From NCBI GenBank assembly GCA_026225945.1, contig JAMJFZ010000070.1, positions 930,001 through 994,000 on the forward strand: a stretch of 64,000 nt of DNA, written 5' to 3'. Of the stretch, positions 38,811-49,600 are shown piece after piece. Under the pieces are notes generated by a model. It was given only the letters and a program-made list of their open reading frames with translations, did not search any database and was not told the DNA's origin. The DNA is from Cricetomys ansorgei. Taxonomy: Eukaryota > Chordata > Mammalia > Rodentia > Nesomyidae. Position 1 is the first letter of the stretch; the number at the start of each line of letters is the position of its first letter. Both the position numbers and the translations under genes were made by a program.

Positions 38811-40379
38811 GCATCTGGGATTGCTCTCTAAGGGCAATCATCTACTGGAGATACAAGAAAGTTTGTATGGGTGGGGCCTGTAGGTGGTTGAGGGGGTACA
38901 AGATGGAGGTTAGGGCAGGTACAGGTTTAGGGATGCTTGGTAGGCTCAGGCCTGTGGAGTACAGATCATGGGGTCCTCAATGGCACTGCACTGAGACACT
39001 TTCCTCCATCCTGGGTGCTAGGAGGGTTTGAAAATGCTTCCAAGATCTAAGGGAATGCTCCAAAAACCCATGACAATCTGTTGCATGGAAGAGAGAATTC
39101 AGACACAAAATAGACTTATGGGCCAGGGACGGGAATCTCCTCCTTTGTGGCCAAGCAAGGACAGTCTGACTTGGGCCTGCCCAGAAATCCTGTTGCATTC
39201 TACTTTACTCCACACACCAAAGAGACCACTAAAGCTTCCAGGCCAGACTTCGGTATGATGACACTGGTTGACCATGGCCACACCCAAGCTTCTAGGTCAA
39301 GGCTCTCTGACAAGAAGGCCCTTCTAGGCTAATGCTGGGCACATACAGCAGTGGGGCAGTGTTGTCACATAGCTGTGTATACATGGGAAGGTGGCAGAAG
39401 CCTCAGGAAGAGGCTCCCACCTCATTTGGGTCCTAGGCATAGAACTGCCTTCCAATATTGCAAAAGAAGACTCCCTTGATCAACACATGACAAAGCATAA
39501 TGGCATCTGTGTGTACCTGTGATAATCCAGTTGCTCAGCTCTGACCCCTGAGTCAGATGGGTCATGAGAAAGGCTACCCCAACACTTTCATCTTCTTGCA
39601 CATGGATCAATGCTGATGACATCAGGAACCCTGCCATCTGGTTCATGTGGATGCTGCCAAACTTTATCCACAGCAGGAGCCAACAGAAGCCAGGAGCATC
39701 CACATACAAATTCACCTGAAGAGGCAGGCATGCAAGACCCTGTTGTGGGGAAAGGATATTTCTAAAAAGAGACATTTTATCCCACTTAGCCCATGGCCTA
39801 TCAGGTAGTGGGCTTATCCCCAACCATAACTGTCTCCTAGGGATTGCTTTGCAACTATTTAGAGCTATGCTGATAACCCATCTCCTCTCAGCAGCCCAAT
39901 AAACCACCTCCATCCAACCCAAACCAGTGAGCACCACTAAGGATACTTGGCTCCTTTTTATTTCTCTAAAGTCCACACAGTGCTCTCAAATATGGGTCAT
40001 TTTGAGTACTCTGTAGACACATACCTCTTTATGTGTCCAGGGCTAGGCACACATGTAAGTCAGATCTATGGTCACCTAGACACTAGGAAGAATACACATG
40101 CCTGACTGATCTCAACAGGATGTCTGCAGCTTGTCCGCACCCCTGCCCTAATCACTGACTTCATACCAAAGTAAGGCATCCTTAGAGGAAACAGTCATTG
40201 TTCCTTCATCTGTTCTCCCCATTGGACTAGAACCAAGGAATGGGAGTGAGAGGCCAAAGAGCTGCCGTATGAAAGAATGGGTTTGATCACCAAGCTCCAG
40301 GCAAATATACCTACAATTTCAAAGTGATTTTCCTCTCATTCTATTTCTCTATTTCTCCATCTCTGTATCTTTATCTATC

Positions 40380-40436
<57 letters not shown>

Positions 40437-41770
40437 CCTATCTATCCATCTATTACTTTCTGTCTCCTCTCTTTCTTCCTTTGACCTCTCCCTCTATTTC
40501 CCTCTCTCATATATACATTCATAGCCAGAGCATCCAGGACAGATAAGTCTGTCTGGATACCATATGATAATACCATATTCATTTGGGAAATGCTTTGCAC
40601 TATCCCACAGGAACCATTTTTTCCATGAGCTGAGAGTCTCCAGAGGCCCAGCTACATAGGGATGATAGCCCCTAAGACACAACACATACCCTGCCTCCTG
40701 GAGACATTCCTGACATTGATTTCCACCTCTTCCTCTCTCACAATTTCCTTGAGGCAGCCTCTCTGATGCAGAAAATGGAGGTCCCTCAGGGTGGACCTGA
40801 TTTGAGTTCTCAGTGGTGCCAATCCAGCCACTTCCAAGGAGTGGTCCTGTGACATTAGGTCTAATTGACTGAGCCACAAGAAGTCACAGCAATCCAAGGA
40901 TGAGTCCACACATTATGCCCAAATGAGCTTGTGCTTAAGGTTGGGTCCGCAAAGGGTCTCCACTACAAAAAAAAAACCTGTCCTTCCCAGACAACTCTGA
41001 AGTGACACTGATAGTTCTGGGTCACTGAACAGTACTTGCAGACAAGCTCAGAATAGAACACAAAAGAAAAAAGAGAAAAAAGAGAGAACAGGTGGCAGAA
41101 AGAGAGGTGAGAGGGGGAATGAGCATGGAATGGAGGGAGTGAAATGGATAAAACTCACAGGACCACAATGGGTATGTGGCCCTGTCATTCTGCCCACAGC
41201 TTAGAAGAGATGCTGGCAGTATGTGGGGGACCAAGAAGTGAGGTCTGTTTGCTATTGTTGACCCTCACCTGAAATTTAGGAGCCTGTGGGTGACATTATG
41301 AATCGTGGCATGCAGGATAAGTTTCCCTGCCTACACCCAGATGAAGCGTCAGATGCAGAGTCCACTTGAAGAGAGATCCTCACAATCCCAACAGACACAG
41401 CTACCTCAAGACCTGGGAGGCTGTACTTCCTGCTTGCAGTATGACAAACACTATGGCACCTGGCCTGCACTGGGGCAGGACTCAGTCTCCAGGGTCAAGG
41501 ATCACCTGGACCCTGCTTTTTCCCACACCTCATTTGGGCCAACAAGGCTGAAGGAGACCCAAGCCAGTCCTGTCTAGCCAGGACCAGAGATGCTGCTTAG
41601 GGTGCTGGCACTGTACAGAGATGCACAGATACCTGCTGGCAGGATCAGAAAAACCATTCCACTTAATGACAGTAGTGGACCAAAATGCCAAATAATTCAT
41701 GCTGTGAGACCACTCCCTCTGTCCTTTTATGTGTAAAAATACAACAGCAACCACCTGCCTCTAGATTCCA
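38811..41770. repeat. Old diverged module array, unit A
   Basis: First unit of a ~3.0-3.4 kb tandem array. Shared landmarks in A, B, C and the 49.6-52.15 kb part include a CTCCAGAA...CCCATG block (~39,057, ~42,050, ~45,405, ~51,095), a TGTACCTGTGA block (~39,511, ~42,506, ~45,848, ~51,547) and a GAGAAAC/GAGACAT...TCCCACTT block (~39,768, ~42,716). It contains the (TATC)n microsatellite at ~40,374-40,450. It also holds a 184-codon minus-strand frame (39,422-39,976) opening with GTG; its first true ATG is at residue 22 and it has no family I recognise. Non-coding origin is most likely. Confidence 0.65.
40374..40450. repeat. (TATC)n tetranucleotide microsatellite
   Basis: A long near-perfect TATC run flanked by pyrimidine-rich sequence. 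The paralogous site in unit B (~43,230-43,330) is pyrimidine-rich without the TATC expansion. Confidence 0.96.
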
Positions 41771-44700
41771 AGAAGCAGCTAACCTTATTGACTAGGATGG
41801 GCTAAGAGATGGCTCTCTAGATGCAGTCCACCACAGGGGATCCTAGCAGGTTATATGGGCATGCAGGTAGGTGAGGGGGTTCCAGATGGGGGTGCAATGG
41901 AGAAGAGGATGGTTGGTAGATTCAGGAATTGTGGGTCAGTCACAGAACCTAGGACACAGGGGCTCCATAACTGCAATGCCCTGAGCTATTGTACTCAGTT
42001 GTGGGTGCTGGGGAGGTCCAGAAGGTGCTGCCTAGACCTCCAAGGGAATTCTCCAGAATATCCATGCCAATCTGCAACACAAGAGAGTAGCCTCAGACAC
42101 AAAAACATGGCCGTGGGAAACAAGGGCTGGACATAGCCCTCTTGTATCCTAACCAGGACATCCCAACTTGTGTCTGCCCAGAAAACCTATTGTATTCTCC
42201 TTGACTCCACCTACCTGACTGATCACTAAAGCTGCCACTCCAGATTTGGGTGTGTTGACACTTTGTGACCCTGCCACAACCAATCTTCCAGGTCAAGGCA
42301 GCCTGCCAAGAAGGCCCTTTTAGCAGTCCCTGGGTAGTAAGTCAGTAAGGTGGTGGTATCACAAAACTCCACATACATAGGAAGAGAGGCAGAAGGCACA
42401 ACAAAGACAACTACTTGTGTTAATCAGGACTTAGGCTCAGAATTGCCTTTCCACATAGCAGAAGCTTCAGTAATGGACAAAGGACAAAACCAGAGGCATT
42501 TGTGTGTACCTGTGAGAATCCAGTTGCACATGTCTAAGCACTGAGTCTGATGGGTGATGAGAAAGGCTACCAAAAACCTCAAATCTTCTTGACAATTAAT
42601 CCAGGCTGGTTCCTTTAGGTATCCTGCCATATGGGATCAGGTAGATGTTGGCTCATTTTTCCTGTAGACACAGGTTGTCCAGGACCCTGTTATGGTGACT
42701 AGAATGTGTCTAAAGGAGAAACACTACATCCCACTTGCTGCCTTGCCTACCAGGCCATGGGTTTGGTTCTTCAACTAAGGCATTGCCAGGTAGCTATTAT
42801 GAGGTATCTCCAAGTCAGTCCCAACCTATCTCCTCTTCCGAGCCTAACAACACCCCACTTCACCCCCAACAACAGGAACCCCTCAGGATAATTGCTTTTC
42901 TTTTCTTTCTCTAAATCCTCAAGTCAATCTCAGATTTGTATTATTCTGTGTCTTCTGTGGACATCCACCTACCTATTGCCAAGGCAAGGAACACATCAAA
43001 CTCAGAGCTCTCTGATAAGATTCAAGTAGAAGCACTGGGCTAATACATACTAGGGAGAACATACATTCTGGACGGGTCCCACCAGAAAGCATGAAGCAAT
43101 CTGCAACCCTGCATCATAGGAACCTCTCAAGGCACCTTCATCCTTTCTCTCCTGTGGCCTACAACCAAGGAACAGGAATAAGTGGCTGTCATGTGAGAAT
43201 GGTTTTGACCACCATCCCATATTCATATTCTCCCTCCCTTCCTTCCTCCCCCCCCTCTCTCTCCCCCTCTCTGTCTCAGTCTCCTCTCTTTCTTTCCATT
43301 GCTCTCTCCATCTATATTCCTCTCTCATATGTACAGTCATAATCTTGTTCATCCAGGGAAGGAAGGCCTGTCTCGAAATCACATGATATACCAGGTTCAC
43401 TTAGGAAATGATTTTCACTACCCCAGAAGTACCATTCCTACCATCAGCTGAGAATCCCTAGAGACCCAACTCCATGAGGATGAGACTGTCCATGTAGGCC
43501 CATATTAAAAGACGATTTTTCCTGCCTCATGAAGGTATTCCCAGCATTGCTTTCTATCTCCTCCTGGAGTCAACCTCTCTGATGCTGCAAAGGGAGCTTC
43601 CTCAGGCTGCAACTTCTCTGAGTTCTCAGAAGTGCATTGGAAACCACTCCTCAGGACTGTTCTTTCCACCTTTCATACTGTTGCCATGGAATTAGTCTCA
43701 TCATCTGAGCCATAACTGGTCACAGCAGTACATGGTCACATCCAGATATTATGACCACTTGAGCTTGTGCTGAGGGGTGGAGCCCTAAAGGTCCTCTCCT
43801 ACACAAAACAACCTGACATTCCCAGACAACTCTGACATGACCATTATGACTGCTACCCACAGCAACATTTCTGGCACTATCAGGGATTTCTGGGGCATAG
43901 ATTCCTCAACAGTGAACTCTAGAAGAATGAACACACACACACAGACACACACAGTCTTCTTGGACCCCAGATTCTGCCACCTGTTAATTTTTGAGCCTCT
44001 TCTAATTAATTACTCTTCCACAAGATATCACTGGACAGGCAAGAGCAAGATAAAGGTGCATTTTGACCTTTCCAACTGGGTGTTCTCCCTTTGTAAGATG
44101 TAAGGTGAACAAATCAGGAGAATCAACAAGTATGCTTCATGCATGGGTGTTGAGAATCACAGCAGAAGGCATTTTAAGGGAGGCATGGAGAGTCTAACCC
44201 TGACTACTTGGTACAGTGCATGCCAGGCCACTTTTGGCACTGCTCAGCACAACCTGCTACTACGCAGTCATATAGGGTGTAGTGAGCCAAATGAATGTCT
44301 TAGGCTACTTGCCCTGTGTACCCAAAAAAGAGGATGCATATGTCCATGGTGGTGCAACTCAGACAAATTTTAGGGTTCTAGGGATGTGGTTCTGGAGCAG
44401 AAATGCTTTCTTTCAGGTCAGCAATCCTGAACTCCATCTGTAGCCAAGCTAAAAGAGAACCTAATTTTCTGTTGAAAAAATTTAAAGAACAGAAGATAAA
44501 GAAAGTCAGAAAGAATAGGAGGTAGACAAAGATGAGCAAGGAGGGAATGAGGACTGTAGGGAGGGAGTAAAATGGATAAAACACATATGACAATCATGGC
44601 TGTGTTGCCCTGACAATTTGTGCACAGTCATGAAAGGGTTCTTTGTAGCATGTGTGATTCCTGGACAGTGAGGTGTGTGACCTACTGGTCAGCATCATCC

Positions 44701-45190
44701 AAAAGCTATGGAGATTGTTGGTGGCCTTGTGCACACTGGAATGTGGAATAAGTTTCCCTTCCTCAATGCTGATTTAATCACAGATATATAGTCACTTGCA
44801 AGGTGATCCTCACAATCCTGACAGATATGGCAACCTCAAGACCTGGGGGCTGTGATTCCACCTTAGAGCAAACCAAATTCTGTGGTGCTGGGCCTGCACT
44901 GTGGCAGGACTTAGCCTTGTGGGACAAGGATCAACTGGACTCTGTTTTTTCCCCACAACACACAAGGGCCAACAGGACTGCAGTAGACCAGAGTCAGCCT
45001 TGTCTATCAAGATCCAGAAGTGCTGCTTAGCATGCTGGCTATGTCCACTGAAAGACAGGGATGTGCTGGCAGAATCTGCAAAGTAATTCTACTTGATGAC
45101 AGTAGTGCACCAAGAATGCAAAGTAACTTAGGCCCTGGGACAACTCTGTATGACCTTTATTGAGTAAAAAAAACAATTACAGGTTCCAAG
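41771..45190. repeat. Old diverged module array, unit B
   Basis: Follows unit A head to tail; the GATGGCTCTCTAG landmark is at ~41,808. It carries a CT-rich tract (~43,228-43,325), a short CA tract (~43,930-43,955), and a terminal segment (43,978-44,640) paralogous to 46,600-47,220 and 49,610-50,290. Partial ORFs align with pieces of unit A frames only because the DNA is homologous. No gene is supported. Confidence 0.65.
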
Positions 45191-47225
45191 TTGGCAGCAT
45201 TACTTACAGGCTAGGAAAGTTGTGGGCATGCAGGTAGGTAAGGAGATTCTTGGCAGGGGTGAAGGTGTGGTTGGGAGTGGGTGGCAGATTCAGGACCATG
45301 GGACACAGAACAAGGAGCTCCTCAATTGCAATCCCTGGGAAATTCCATTCAATTCAGGGCACCTGGGAAGCTGAGAAGTTGATGTATAGGTCCTAAGGAA
45401 TGCTCCAGAAAACCCATGCTACAGATCTCCACAGAACAAACAAAAAACAGACTTGGAGATTGGGGACTCGAAACTGCCCTCCTGTGGCTCAGTTGGGACA
45501 TTTTGACTTGGGCCTCCCTGGAGATCCTGCTGAATTCTCCTTGACTCTGCCCATCTCAGAGATCACTATGGCTGTCAGGCAAGAACTGGGTGTGCTGATA
45601 CTTGGTAAACCAGCTGAAATCCAAACTTCCAGGACAAGGAGGCCTGCCAAGAATGCCTCAGGTGAAACCTGGGATGTAGGGAAGCTGTGTTGTGGTGTCA
45701 CAGAATTATGGTCACATAAGAAGTTGGGCAGATACCTCACCAAAGATCACCACTCATTTCAATGGGGCTCTAGACACTGAACTGCTACCCCTCTTGGCAG
45801 AAGAAGCCTTGCAATGGAAAAAGGGCAAAGCACAAGTCCGATTTGTGTACCTGTGAGGGCTCCAGTTTTTCAGGTCTGAGCTCTGAGGCTGATGGAAGTT
45901 GAGAAATTCAGCAAAATCCTGAAATGTGCTCATGTATCCAGGCTGGTTCCTTCAGATACCTTTCCATCTTTGTTCATTTGAATTCTGCCAAATTTCTTCC
46001 ACAACAGGGCCTATAAGGATCCAGGGACAACTTTCACTTGCAGAGTCAGGCTGCCCATGTCTCTGTTGTGAGGAGAAGAACAGATCCAAAAGAGAAACAT
46101 TACACAACTCCTGCCACCTTGCCTACCAGGAGTACGCTTGCATCTCCAAACTATCAGTCTCCTAGGCATTGCCAGGAAACCATTATGAGCTATCATCAGG
46201 TCTGTCACAACCTCTTCCTTCTCCTCATGAAAGTATACCACCCAGACCCAACCAAACCAAGCATCATTCAGCCTTCCTATTGGACATAGGGCAATTTTCA
46301 AGGCAGCTGTGTGTACCTGTAAGGGCGCCAGCTTCTCAGGTCTGAGCCATGCGTCTCAAGAGAATGGAGAAAAGCCACCTAAACCTCAACTCTTTCCAAT
46401 AGATCCAGGCCAGGGCCCAAATGTACCCTCTGATCTGTGTTCAGGTGGATGCTGCCACACTTACGGGCTCTCTGAGGAGTAGATTCTTGTCTAGTAGACT
46501 CAAAAGGAATGACTGCACAAACTCACACATAGACACAAACACACATACACAAAAACACACAGACAATCATCTTTGACCCCAGACTCTGCCATCTGTAAAT
46601 TTTAGAGCCTCTCTCTAATTATTCTTCCAACTGATAGCACTGGACAGGGCAGAGCAGGAAAAAGTGTTTTTTGACCCTTGACAATGAGTGTACTCCCTGG
46701 GTAAGAAGCAAGGTAACCAAGTCAGGAGAATCCATTATTAGGCCTGCTGCACATGTGTTTGGAATTACAATGTTGGTGGAGCTTGTTAGTGGGGGCGCAG
46801 GGGAGTCAAACCCTGCCTCCATGGTTCAGTACATGCCTGGTCACTTTTGGGCAGTTCTATTAAGATTTTAATGTATCTATTAAGATTTCAGAAGATTGAG
46901 TTTGGCTACTTACTCTTCCTGTACACAAAATCAGGATGAATATGACCATGGCAGTCACTCCAGAACCCTTTTGGGTTCTAGGGATATGGCTCTGGAGTAG
47001 AAACCTCTTCCAACAGGCCTGTGTCTCTGTACTCCACCTGCATTCAAGCTCAAAGATGACCCATCTTCTGACAGAAAAGGAAAATAAAACATGAAAGGAA
47101 GTACAAGAAATGAGTCAGAGACAAAAGGAAGTAAGATTAAGAGAGTCAGGAGAGAATGTGGATCATAGGGAAGGAATTAAATGGATAATACTCATTTGAC
47201 CACAATATAGAATATGTATTATACA
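45191..47225. repeat. Old diverged module array, unit C (truncated)
   Basis: Shares the unit A/B landmarks but lacks the GATGGCTCTCTAG start. It contains an internal ~460 bp repeat: TGTACCTGTGAGGG at ~45,848 and TGTACCTGTAAGGG at ~46,309. That repeat is absent from A and B but present in the 50.8-52.15 kb unit. It ends at ~47,225, where unrelated sequence begins. Confidence 0.6.
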
Positions 47226-48009
47226 TTCTGTGGAAGCCCTGAACTGCACAATCAAGGCCGAAGCCTAAGGCTGAAGGGATGCCACACCCTCAGTCCCAGT
47301 TTCTGGGCACCATAAGACCCAGAAATACCCAAACCCCAGACATAGTTTCACCTTAGGTATCTGCAACCTCCTCCACCCATGCCAGAGAATATAATTTACT
47401 CCCAGTCCTGAAGACAGTTAGGATTTCCTCAGCCCAACCTCGTGGACTTAAGACACCACAAGCTTCCCGAACATTAAGAACCCCTCAGAGAGGTACTTCC
47501 AGTTCCCTCATAGTACTAATTCCAGATAGTCAGAAGACAAAACAGCTCAGTCGTCAGAACCAGTGACCTGGTGGCACAAAGACCAGATAATTGTTGCTGT
47601 TGCCAGGACTGGCCTCTAAGGAGGTCATACTGTGTGGTCTGAACAAGGGATAATGAGGCAAAGGGATGCATTCTTCCCTAACTCAGAAGACACTGTGAGG
47701 TAACAGTGCCTTGCATCGAATGTCCTGACACCATCCAGATCTTTGCTGTACCTGTGTCAAGCCACCAGTAACACTGGTGCTAAGTATGGGGGGGTGGGGA
47801 GCGGGAATGAACTAAATAGATTTCTGTGGCTGCACAGTAGCATTTCCAGCTGCTATGTTACTCTGTGGGGGCAGGGACAAAGTCAATGTTAGGCTGTTGG
47901 TGGACCCTCGATCATTTAGAAAAATAAACCCATCTCATTCCATAGAATAGTCAATAGCCAGCTGCTCAATTTGACCCTTCACGAAGGGAATTTTAAAAGT
48001 AAATAAAGA
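47226..48009. other. Unrecognised intervening sequence
   Basis: About 0.8 kb with no ORF of note and no repeat I can name. It includes a G-run near 47,789-47,805. It separates unit C from the U6 pseudogene. Confidence 0.5.
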
Positions 48010-48116
48010 GTGCGTGATTTAGAAGCACATATATCTAAACTGAAATGATACAGAGATGGTGAGCATGTCCCCTGTGCAAGATGGTATGCAAAATCGTGAA
48101 GTGCTCCACATTTTTT
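48010..48116 (+). pseudogene. U6 snRNA retro-pseudogene
   Basis: 107 nt, the length of U6 snRNA, with the family pattern throughout: GTGC start, AGCACATATA, GATACAGAGA, GAGCATG-CCCCTG, GCAAGATG, AAATCGTGAAG, and a terminal T run at 48,111-48,116. It carries many substitutions and small indels across the 5' stem and the normally invariant central region, so it is not a functional spliceosomal RNA. Similar A-rich strings on each side (AAAAGTAAATAAAGAG before, AAAAGAAAATGTAAAGAG after) look like target-site duplications of an L1-driven insertion. Confidence 0.88.
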
Positions 48117-48330
48117 AAAAGAAAATGTAAAGAGCACTGAATTCAAACTTTTAAAATATGCCAACAGATTCCTCAAAGGCATTGTGTAAGATACATTGCT
48201 CTGTTTACTATTTTCAAATAGTTTTATGCTTCATTCCTCCATGAAATAATGGCTATGATTTATGGAATACTCTCCACAGTTAAGTAAAGCTGGTGGGTAA
48301 TACCATCTTGTTGAGAAAAAACTGAAGCTT

Positions 48331-48500
48331 GCTGGGCTTGTTGAGATGCTACTTTAATCTCAGCACTCAGGAGGCAGAAGCAGTTGGATCTCTTGAGAAT
48401 TCCAGGCCAACCTTGCCTACATATTTAGTTCCAAGACTACCGGGGTAAAAAGAGAAACAATGTCAGAAATAAATAAATAAACAAATAAATTAAGGAATAT
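48331..48500 (+). mobile_element. B1 SINE, degenerate
   Basis: GCTGGGCTTG, then TTTAATCTCAGCACTCAGGA, GGCAGAAGCAG, GGATCTCTTGAG and CAGGCCAACCTTG follow the B1 order. An A-rich tail of AAATAAATAAATA units ends near 48,495. Pol III box regions are mutated. Confidence 0.8.
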
Positions 48501-48633
48501 AGAGAGGAATAAATAAATAATAAATTAAATAGTACAATATTTAAAAAAAAGAACATAAAGAAAACTGAGGCTGAGATACTTTACCCTGCTTAAAGCTATA
48601 AAATTTAGTGACAGTATTAATTTATTTTTTCAC

Positions 48634-48740
48634 TGATAAGGTCTCTATGCAATCCAGGCTGATCATGAACTTCTAGCTTGAAATGAGCTTTCTGTCTCAG
48701 CCATGTAAGAAGTTGTGTCTGCATGTGCCTCACAGCATGA
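48634..48740 (-). mobile_element. B1-type SINE fragment, antisense
   Basis: AAGGTCTCTATGCAATCCAG, GCTGATCATGAACTTCTAG and TCTGTCTCAGCC match a B1/7SL-derived SINE read on the minus strand. The fragment is short and diverged, so the subfamily is uncertain. Confidence 0.6.
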
Positions 48741-48934
48741 AGCTCTGAGATATTTGTCTACTGTGATCATACACCATACATATGTTCCCATACCTTAGTT
48801 AATTTACTCCAACCTCAGTTGTGTCTAGAAGTACCTTATATTATTCAAATATGTTAATCATTCCTATATCTGTTTCTCTGTTTGTTTATGGGGTTTGATA
48901 AGGTTTTGTTTGTTTTGGAGAAACATTCATTCAT

Positions 48935-49100
48935 TTCCAATAAAGAACTAATATCCAAAATTCATAAAGAATGCAAGAAACTAGATGTCAACAAAACAAA
49001 TAACACAACTGAAAATGGGGTGCAGATGTAAACAAACAATTCACAAAAGAGGAATCTCAAACAGCTGAGAACATTTAATTTTCTACATCCTTATCCACCT
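48935..49100 (+). pseudogene. L1 ORF2 fragment joined to junction module
   Basis: Same ORF2 stretch as at ~7,310-7,470 (CTAGATGTCAACAAAACAAA, AATTCACAAAAGAGGAATCT). It runs into the same module start (GGGATGACTCTCTAGG at ~49,102). This is a fourth occurrence of the ORF2/module junction in the window, outside the three amplicon copies. Confidence 0.75.
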
Positions 49101-49190
49101 GGGATGACTCTCTAGGTACAGTTAGCTACTGGGGACACCAGAAACGATATGTGGGCTTGAACATGGGGGAGGGCGTTCTAGGTGGAGGGT

Positions 49191-49212
49191 GGGGTAGGGG
49201 CAGGGGCAGGGG
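49191..49212 (+). other. Perfect four-tract G-quadruplex motif
   Basis: Four runs of four G separated by two-base loops (TA, CA, CA), in a G-rich purine stretch that continues to ~49,230. It fits the strict intramolecular G4 pattern. Folding is inferred, not shown. Confidence 0.8.
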
Positions 49213-49224
49213 CAGAGGAAGGGG

Positions 49225-49600
49225 TAGGGATGGTAGATGAACTCAGTCAAGTAGAATTCAAGGGGATCTCTGTGGAGGTCCAAGTCAAAATGTGCTGATG
49301 TGCCACAAAAGCGCAATGTCCAGTCCCTGATCCCCAAATCCTTTTTTGTTTATTTCTCATGATGCTAGTCTGTGGTATAGATTGGCATGGGTTTTCTAGA
49401 GCATTCCTTAGGACATTTCCAACAACTTCTGCGGCTCCTAGCTGCCCTGAAATGAATGTACTGTCTCAGGGCTGTGCAATTGAGGAGACCCCTTGTTCAG
49501 TGACCCACAGGAACATTTAGGCTCCCTGGCTCTCCCTTAACAATGCCCCCTGTTGTGATTCCCAACACCTATGCAGGAAGCATACATGTGGATTCTCCTG
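49225..49600 (-). repeat. Inverted segment of the module array
   Basis: This block is reverse-complementary to two pieces of the following unit. 49,230-49,515 pairs with ~50,977-51,257, and 49,519-49,600 pairs with ~49,745-49,826. The two pieces are adjacent here but ~1.15 kb apart in the forward unit, so the inverted copy also carries a deletion. Confidence 0.8.

Larger units (their letters stand above)
29695..39347. repeat. Tandem amplicon copy 3 (3' truncated)
   Basis: This copy follows copies 1 and 2 through the satellite tail (to 30,066), the L1-tail block, the longest (CA)n (31,839-31,895), the module body, the L1 ORF2 fragment (37,110-38,810) and the junction module. It then leaves the unit at about 39,341-39,347. 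Where copies 1 and 2 pass from the shared ACATACA into the satellite, this copy passes into a different, older module array. Over 38.2-39.3 kb it is visibly more diverged from copies 1 and 2 than they are from each other. That suits a position at the original edge of the amplification. Confidence 0.88.

Noticed and set aside
40324..40524. ORF with Ser-Ile-Tyr-Leu repeats
   Set aside because: A translation of the (TATC)n microsatellite.
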